Source of the DNA: an uncultured Prevotella sp.
Lineage (GTDB): Bacteria; Bacteroidota; Bacteroidia; Bacteroidales; Bacteroidaceae
Direction: 5' to 3'
DNA length: 8,703 nucleotides
Assembly: GCA_900547085.1 (NCBI GenBank)
Contig: URFI01000087.1
Location: 1-8,703 of the forward strand
Shown here: piece by piece, positions 4,412 through 8,703 of the stretch
Position numbering within the stretch: position 1 is the first letter of the stretch
Layout of the letters: the number at the start of each line of letters is the position of its first letter
The notes under the pieces: generated by a model
What the model was told of the DNA's origin: nothing
The model's input: only the letters and a program-made list of their open reading frames with translations
Databases searched by the model: none
Made by a program: the position numbers and the translations under genes

Positions 4412-5737
4412 ATGACAATAGTTATATACGGTGGAACAATCGTTAATGAAGGTAGGGCTTTCGAAGGCTCTGTGCTGATTCAGGATGACCGTATCACTTC
4501 AATTATTGAAGGAAAGAAAGCTCCCTGTGGCCACTACGATAAGTGCGTAGATGCCACAGGGTGTTTCGTATTACCGGGCATCATCGACGAGCATGTGCAC
4601 TTTCGGGAACCGGGATTGACTGCAAAAGCCGATATTGACAGTGAGAGCCGAGCTGCGGCTTACGGTGGTGTGACGTCTTTTTTCGACATGCCTAACACGG
4701 TTCCGCAAACCACTTCGCTGGAAACTTTGCAGGCTAAACACGAGTTGGGAAGGCGGCATAGCCACGTTAACTATACCTTTATCTTCGGTGCGACCAATCA
4801 AAATGCCGACCTCATTCCAACACTCAACCCCCATCAAGTGCCGGCCATCAAGTTGTTCATGGGTGCCAGTACAGGCAATATGCTGGTAGACAGGCGAGAA
4901 ACCTTGGAGCAAATCTTCCGTACTTGTCCATTCCCCATCATTGCACATTGCGAAGATTCAACCCTTATCAACGCCAACATGCAGGCCTACAAACAGCGAT
5001 TGGGAGAGCAGGTGGACATCTCTTTGCATCCCATCATACGCAGTGAGGCAGCATGTTACAAGTCGACTGCCTTGGCAGTGGCATTGGCAAAGAAGTATGG
5101 AACACGCTTGCATGTAGCTCATCTCACCACTGCGAAGGAGCTAACGTTCTTTGGTAGCGATGACAACATCACCGCCGAAGCCGTGATACCGCATTTGATG
5201 TTCTATGATGATGATTATAAAACCCTGAAAAGTCTAATCAAATGCAACCCTGCCATCAAGACAAAAGCCGACCGTGAGGCGCTAAGAAGGGCACTCACCA
5301 CAGGCGAAATCCATACCGTTGCGACCGATCACGCACCGCATTTGCTGCCTGATAAGCAGGGAGGAGCATGCACTGCTGCTTCTGGCATGCCCATGGTGCA
5401 ATTCTCTTTGCCCACGATGTTGGAGTTGGTAGATGCGGGTGTACTCACTATTGAGCGTTTGGTCACGTTGATGTGTCATCATCCTGCCCTGTTGTTCGAC
5501 GTAAACGAACGTGGGTTCTTGCGCGAAAATTACAAAGCCGACATCACCATCGTCAAGCCAAACACGCCTTGGACGGTGACCGAATCCGTGATTCAAAGCA
5601 AGTGTAAGTGGAGTCCAATGACGGGACACACCTATCAATGGAAGGTCATGCAGACCTTCTGCAATGGTCATCTGGTCTATGATGATGGCGTGTTTGACGA
5701 GGATTATCGGGGTGAAGCCCTGTGTTTCCGACGATAA
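4412..5737 (+). CDS. pyrC: Dihydroorotase, class I type
   Basis: This 441-aa amidohydrolase interconverts N-carbamoyl-L-aspartate and L-dihydroorotate, the third step of pyrimidine synthesis, in the cytoplasm. The metal and substrate motif HVHFREPG is at 61-68 (H61, H63, R65). DMPNT follows at 92-96. K147 in IKLFMGAST is the likely carbamylated metal bridge. H179 lies in AHCED, H234/H237 in HVAHLTT and D306 in ATDHAPH, the catalytic aspartate motif. Length and ordering fit the longer class I enzymes rather than the ~350-aa E. coli PyrC type. Retention of the full metal set and TDHAPH argues for an active enzyme rather than the inactive pseudo-DHOase. Allantoinase and hydantoinase are relatives, but HVHFREPG with DMPNT favours dihydroorotase. 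It follows the lipoprotein gene by 15 nt with no promoter of its own visible, so pyrimidine synthesis is apparently transcribed with envelope genes. Confidence 0.93.
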   Translation: MTIVIYGGTIVNEGRAFEGSVLIQDDRITSIIEGKKAPCGHYDKCVDATGCFVLPGIIDEHVHFREPGLTAKADIDSESRAAAYGGVTSFFDMPNTVPQTTSLETLQAKHELGRRHSHVNYTFIFGATNQNADLIPTLNPHQVPAIKLFMGASTGNMLVDRRETLEQIFRTCPFPIIAHCEDSTLINANMQAYKQRLGEQVDISLHPIIRSEAACYKSTALAVALAKKYGTRLHVAHLTTAKELTFFGSDDNITAEAVIPHLMFYDDDYKTLKSLIKCNPAIKTKADREALRRALTTGEIHTVATDHAPHLLPDKQGGACTAASGMPMVQFSLPTMLELVDAGVLTIERLVTLMCHHPALLFDVNERGFLRENYKADITIVKPNTPWTVTESVIQSKCKWSPMTGHTYQWKVMQTFCNGHLVYDDGVFDEDYRGEALCFRR

Positions 5738-5790
5738 CTTTCGTCCGCAGTCCACTCACTCAATAGCTTATCCGTTGCCACATCGACCCT

Positions 5791-6960
5791 ATGATTGCAA
5801 GAATATTCATCTTTCTTCTCTTTCTCATCATCCTTCCAGATGTGTATCTTGACCTGCATTACCTGCGGAAGAAGAAAAAATACACCTGGTGGAAGCGTCT
5901 TTTATGGTGGCTTCCCGCTCTCTTGATGCTGGCTTACACCATCAAGATGGCCATCGAACCTAACTTCATCCCCGACAATCCGGCTTGGATTGACAACTAT
6001 TTGTTGCTGCTTTGCCTGCTCATCGTGCCCAAAGCGATGTTTTCCATCTGTTCGGTTATCGGACTGTTCTTTTGCCGATTGCGCAAAAAACGTCGCAATT
6101 GGGGCAACTTGGTGGGGCTCGTTCTAAGTTTGTTGCTCATCTATATTTTTGTTTATGGGTCTTCCTTCGGCATCAGAAAACTGAAAGTGAAACATGTAGA
6201 GGTCACCTTCAAGGATCTACCTGCATCGTTTGATGGCTATCGCATCGTGCATTGGTCTGATGCACATGTGGGGAGTTATCTCAAATCACGCCGCCCCATC
6301 TTGGAACGAGCCGTGGACAGTATTCGGGCACAGCAAGCCGATATGGTTGTCTTTACGGGCGACTTGCAAAACCTGCAACCCTCCGAACTCTATCCGTTTG
6401 TAGGACTTTTCAAATCCATCAAGGCGAAAGATGGCGTATATTCCGTTCTGGGGAACCATGATTACAGTGGATATATCCATGCCGATGCTGCCGTCAAGGT
6501 GGCCAATGAGCGTGAAACCATTTCGCGTCAGCGACAATGTGGGTGGACAGTCTTGCTGAACGAGAACCGTTCAATCTACAGAGGACACGATTCCATCGTC
6601 ATCGCTGGCGGCGAGAACGATGGCCTTCCACCGCATCCGATGCGTGGCGACATCCATCAAACCTTGCGAGGTGTCGGCGATGATGCTTTCGTTGTGATGC
6701 TGCAACACGTTCCATCTGCATGGCGACGGCATATCCTACCCGAGTCGAAAGCACAGCTCACGCTTAGCGGCCACACCCATGGTGGACAGATAAACGTGTT
6801 GGGCATCCGCCCCTCCAAGTTCAAGTATCCCGAAGACTGGGGGCTTTACCAGGTGGGTGACCGTTTTCTTTATGTGACAGCCGGACTGGGTGGACTCGTT
6901 CCTTTTCGCTTTGGTGTGCCGGCAGAAATAGTCGTCATCACCCTGCACCGGCAGAAATAA
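5791..6960 (+). CDS. Membrane-anchored calcineurin-like metallophosphoesterase (YkuE-like)
   Basis: The 389-aa product has an N-terminal membrane region with about four hydrophobic segments (about 3-20, 36-52, 69-93, 107-124) separated by basic loops. A complete metallophosphoesterase domain from about residue 133 follows. Metal motifs appear in order: DAH (157-159), GDLQN (190-194, D191), GNHD (221-224), QH (H306) and GHTHGGQ (327-333). The closing AGLGG-P-R-VPAEIVVITL is typical of the YkuE/YaeI-like group. DAHVG replaces the commoner DLHLG with the metal ligands kept. Relatives hydrolyse phosphate esters or diphosphates, some in lipid and lipid A pathways. The substrate here is not identifiable, though the membrane anchor and the adjacent acyltransferase gene make a lipid-linked substrate plausible. 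The start lies 53 nt after pyrC and 18 nt precede plsC, so co-transcription is likely. Confidence 0.92.
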   Translation: MIARIFIFLLFLIILPDVYLDLHYLRKKKKYTWWKRLLWWLPALLMLAYTIKMAIEPNFIPDNPAWIDNYLLLLCLLIVPKAMFSICSVIGLFFCRLRKKRRNWGNLVGLVLSLLLIYIFVYGSSFGIRKLKVKHVEVTFKDLPASFDGYRIVHWSDAHVGSYLKSRRPILERAVDSIRAQQADMVVFTGDLQNLQPSELYPFVGLFKSIKAKDGVYSVLGNHDYSGYIHADAAVKVANERETISRQRQCGWTVLLNENRSIYRGHDSIVIAGGENDGLPPHPMRGDIHQTLRGVGDDAFVVMLQHVPSAWRRHILPESKAQLTLSGHTHGGQINVLGIRPSKFKYPEDWGLYQVGDRFLYVTAGLGGLVPFRFGVPAEIVVITLHRQK

Positions 6961-6978
6961 TCAGAAAAAACAGGACGT

Positions 6979-7737
6979 ATGAAATATCTGTACCGCATCT
7001 ATCAATTGTTCATCGCAGCACCCATTATCGCTGTTTTCACCCTGCTCACGGCATTGATCGTCACCATTGGGTGTACGCTTGGTAACGGACATTTCTGGGG
7101 TTATTATCCCGGACGATGGTGGGGGCGGCTGGTTGTTCGTGTTCTGCTGTTGCCCGTGAAGGTGGAAGGACGTGAGCATCTGGAGCCGAAACGTTCGTAC
7201 GTTTTCGTTAGCAATCATCAAGGGGCTTTCGATATCTTCCTGATTTATGGATTCTTAGGGCGCAATTTCAAGTGGATGATGAAGCACCAACTGCGCAAGA
7301 TGCCGTTTATCGGACGCGCTTGTGCGGCGGCACACCATATTTTTGTTGACAAACGCAGTCCCAGTAAGGTCAAAGAAACCTACGATAAGGCACGCGAGAC
7401 GCTGCAAGATGGCATGTCGCTCGTGGTTTTTCCAGAGGGTTCGCGCACGTTCACGGGTCACATGGCTACTTTTAAGCGGGGGGCTTTCATGCTGGCCAAC
7501 GACCTTCAACTGCCCATTGTGCCATTGACCATCAACGGATCTTTCAACGTTATGCCTCGCATGCGCGACATGAAATGGGTTTCCTGGCATCCTTTGCGTC
7601 TGACCATTCACGAGCCTATCGCACCAAAGACGCTGGATGCTGGGCACATCAGTCAAACCATCGACGAGAGCTATCAAGCCATCATGAGTGCTCTGGCTCC
7701 CGAATATCAGGGTTTTGTCGAGAATCCTGACCAGTGA
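6979..7737 (+). CDS. plsC: 1-acyl-sn-glycerol-3-phosphate acyltransferase (PlsC-like)
   Basis: The 252-aa product fits the enzyme that acylates lysophosphatidic acid to phosphatidic acid at the inner membrane. An N-terminal hydrophobic segment (about 10-32) anchors it. The acyltransferase blocks are in order: block I NHQGAFD (79-85, catalytic H80 and D85), block II around GRACAAAHHIFVDKRSP (112-128), block III FPEGSRT (151-157) and block IV LPIVPLTINGS (178-188). The length is normal for PlsC. The start at 6979 has an SD-like AGGA six bases upstream and sits 18 nt after the phosphoesterase gene, so it appears to be the last gene of the cluster. Acyltransferases of this fold also serve ornithine lipid and other pathways, so the exact acceptor is inferred from the family. 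Confidence 0.92.
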   Translation: MKYLYRIYQLFIAAPIIAVFTLLTALIVTIGCTLGNGHFWGYYPGRWWGRLVVRVLLLPVKVEGREHLEPKRSYVFVSNHQGAFDIFLIYGFLGRNFKWMMKHQLRKMPFIGRACAAAHHIFVDKRSPSKVKETYDKARETLQDGMSLVVFPEGSRTFTGHMATFKRGAFMLANDLQLPIVPLTINGSFNVMPRMRDMKWVSWHPLRLTIHEPIAPKTLDAGHISQTIDESYQAIMSALAPEYQGFVENPDQ

Positions 7738-7778
7738 ACGGCATGTGCGACAACAACTGCCGACTGTAAAAATGCCGT
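7738..7778. other. Inverted repeat with two alternative pairings after plsC
   Basis: ACGGCAT (7738-7744) is a perfect reverse complement of ATGCCGT (7772-7778) with a 27-nt spacer. Its core CGGCA (7739-7743) also pairs with TGCCG (7758-7762), so two foldings compete for the same left arm. It starts directly at the plsC stop codon and ends 8 nt before the next -33 box. Five T residues follow at 7785-7789, giving at best a weak terminator. It may act at the 3' end of the cluster or upstream of the next promoter. Confidence 0.4.
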
Positions 7779-7786
7779 GAAATGTT

Positions 7787-7818
7787 TTTGCATATCACAC
7801 TAATTCCACTACCTTTGC
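7787..7818 (+). promoter_or_regulatory. Promoter of the GT2 gene
   Basis: TTTG (7787-7790) is followed after 19 nt by TACCTTTGC (7810-7818), a full -33/-7 Bacteroidetes pair. A start near 7825 gives a leader of about 90 nt before the ATG at 7917. The -7 box is embedded in the perfect dyad CTACCTT-TGCAT-AAGGTAG (7809-7827), the left end of repeat copy B. The GT2 gene therefore has its own promoter and is not merely the fifth gene of the upstream cluster. Confidence 0.8.
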
Positions 7819-7876
7819 ATAAGGTAGGCATCGCCTTAGCAATTCCAAGCAAGCTTAATTGCGTTCGGCTCGCACT
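7809..7876 (+). repeat. Dispersed promoter/leader repeat, copy B
   Basis: Positions 7816-7876 match 3440-3500 at 49 of 61 sites by eye without gaps. The left dyad has perfect 7-bp arms. The inner stem GCAATT (7836-7841) with AATTGC (7857-7862) is one base pair longer than in copy A. The flanking short palindrome GGC-N3-GCC and the TTCGGC-T/C-GCAC block are kept, with the triloop varying between copies. The terminal dyad of copy A is not preserved here; the sequence after 7876 is a degenerate version. The repeat lies in the leader of the GT2 gene in the same position relative to the promoter as copy A does for the lipoprotein gene. Confidence 0.65.
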
Positions 7877-7916
7877 CATTTTTCACCACATCTTGAACCC
7901 ATAAAATAATAAAGCT

Positions 7917-8669
7917 ATGAACAAAACCGACAGCATCGTCATCATTCCGACGTACAATGAGAAGGAGAACATGGAGAAAATCATCCGTGCCGTCTTCGCA
8001 TTGGATAAGTGTTTTCACATCCTGGTCATCGATGACGGCAGTCCGGACGGCACCGCAGCCATCGTTCATCGGTTGATGCAAACCGAGTTCTCCGACCGAT
8101 TGTTCATCATCGAGCGATCGGGTAAACTGGGGTTGGGCACGGCTTACATCACTGGATTCAAGTGGGCACTGCAACATCAATACGACTATATCTTCGAGAT
8201 GGATGCCGACTTTAGTCATGATCCCAACGACCTGCCACGTCTCTATGCAGCTTGTCACGACGAAGGATACGATCTTGCGATAGGTTCACGCTACGTCAGT
8301 GGCGTCAATGTTGTTAATTGGCCCATAGGAAGAGTGTTGATGAGTTATTTCGCATCCAAGTATGTACGGTTTGTGACTGGTTTCAACGTTCACGATACCA
8401 CTGCGGGTTTCAAGTGCTATAAACGACGTGTACTCGAAACAATTCCATTAGATGAGGTGCGTTTCAAAGGCTATGGCTTCCAAATTGAGATGAAATACAC
8501 AGCCTATAAGATAGGGTTCAAGATTAAAGAGGTGCCAGTTGTTTTCGTCAATCGTCGTGAGGGCGTAAGCAAGATGAGTGGCGGCATCTTTGGAGAGGCC
8601 TTTTTTGGCGTGATGCGTTTGCGCTTAGATGGCTGGTTGCGCAAATATCCACCCATGCCCAAGGATTGA
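7917..8669 (+). CDS. GT2 glycosyltransferase, polyprenol-phosphate mannosyltransferase (DPM1)-like
   Basis: The 250-aa product is a GT-A fold family 2 enzyme of the Dpm1 type, which transfers a sugar, usually mannose from GDP-mannose, to polyprenyl phosphate. Motifs seen: VIIPTYNEKENM (8-19), VIDDGSPDGT (37-46), GKLGLGTAYITGF (69-81), the metal-binding DAD in EMDADFSHDP (94-103), IGSRYVSG (122-129), and TTAGFKCYKRRVLE (161-174). The C-terminal part FKGYGFQIEMKYTAYKIGFKIKEVPVVFVNRREGVSKMS (183-221) matches the family closely. There is no C-terminal membrane region, so this is the soluble, single-domain form, expected to act at the cytoplasmic membrane face. It has its own promoter within repeat copy B. 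The product would be a lipid-linked sugar donor for protein or envelope glycosylation. Glucose or another sugar is possible. Confidence 0.9.
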   Translation: MNKTDSIVIIPTYNEKENMEKIIRAVFALDKCFHILVIDDGSPDGTAAIVHRLMQTEFSDRLFIIERSGKLGLGTAYITGFKWALQHQYDYIFEMDADFSHDPNDLPRLYAACHDEGYDLAIGSRYVSGVNVVNWPIGRVLMSYFASKYVRFVTGFNVHDTTAGFKCYKRRVLETIPLDEVRFKGYGFQIEMKYTAYKIGFKIKEVPVVFVNRREGVSKMSGGIFGEAFFGVMRLRLDGWLRKYPPMPKD

Positions 8670-8684
8670 GCTGACTCGCCTGAT

Positions 8685-8700
8685 GGTAACCTGTTGGTTT
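8685..8700 (+). other. Short stem near the window end, possible start of a terminator
   Basis: AACC (8688-8691) pairs with GGTT (8696-8699) around a 4-nt loop, followed by a couple of T residues before the window ends. It lies about 20 nt after the GT2 stop. The stem is short and the rest is not visible, so this is only suggestive. Confidence 0.2.
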
Positions 8701-8703
8701 TCA

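Noticed and set aside
5738..5790. Separate promoter for the phosphoesterase gene in the 53-nt gap after pyrC
   Set aside because: The closest match (TATCCGTTG near 5770) has the wrong spacing within the box, and no -33 element is seen.
7836..8258. 140-codon minus-strand ORF opposite the start of the GT2 gene
   Set aside because: It runs across the promoter repeat and the conserved GT2 motifs and matches no known pattern.
1..8703. A new defence or mobile multi-gene system
   Set aside because: Every long gene belongs to a familiar housekeeping or envelope family, with no nuclease, transposase, toxin-antitoxin or phage gene. Codon use looks uniform by eye.

Overview
The window looks like ordinary core chromosome from a Bacteroidales bacterium, most likely Prevotella or a close relative. 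Three things point there: several exact TAnnTTTGC -7 boxes, two of them with a TTTG -33 box 18-19 nt upstream (the sigma-ABfr type promoter of Bacteroidetes); mostly A-rich leaders in place of strong Shine-Dalgarno sites; and protein families in their Bacteroidetes form (DnaX C-terminus, DUF4369 lipoprotein, FtsB/DivIC-like protein followed by a small four-helix membrane protein). I see no phage, IS element, CRISPR array, tRNA or rRNA. Genus assignment is inference.

Layout. Positions 1-241 form a compact transcription unit: a -7 box, a 29-codon ORF for a hydrophobic peptide, and a good intrinsic terminator. Positions 242-676 hold no gene but are packed with inverted repeats. dnaX (677-2458, minus strand) follows, then a divergent intergenic region with one promoter for each direction. 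On the plus strand come an FtsB/DivIC-family gene with a TTG start (2612-2953) and an overlapping small membrane protein gene (2937-3344). A clear promoter at 3412-3442 then leads a tight four-gene cluster: DUF4369 lipoprotein (3599-4396), class I dihydroorotase pyrC (4412-5737), membrane-anchored calcineurin-like phosphoesterase (5791-6960) and PlsC-like acyltransferase (6979-7737). A second clear promoter at 7787-7818 leads a polyprenol-phosphate mannosyltransferase-like GT2 gene (7917-8669). The last 34 nt hold no gene.

How the genes relate. dnaX encodes the clamp-loader tau/gamma subunit. The FtsB/DivIC-like protein belongs to the division apparatus. The four-gene cluster mixes pyrimidine synthesis (pyrC) with envelope and lipid functions (lipoprotein, membrane phosphoesterase, acyltransferase). 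The downstream GT2 enzyme probably makes a lipid-linked sugar, so the theme after 3599 is largely the cell envelope.

The most interesting signal is not a gene. The two clear promoters, upstream of the lipoprotein and the GT2 gene, carry the same roughly 60-70 bp non-coding repeat (49 of 61 positions identical by eye, no gaps) beginning at the -7 box. In both copies the -7 box lies inside a perfect inverted repeat whose arms differ between copies in a compensating way. This looks like a dispersed promoter/leader cassette. I found no convincing new multi-gene system here.
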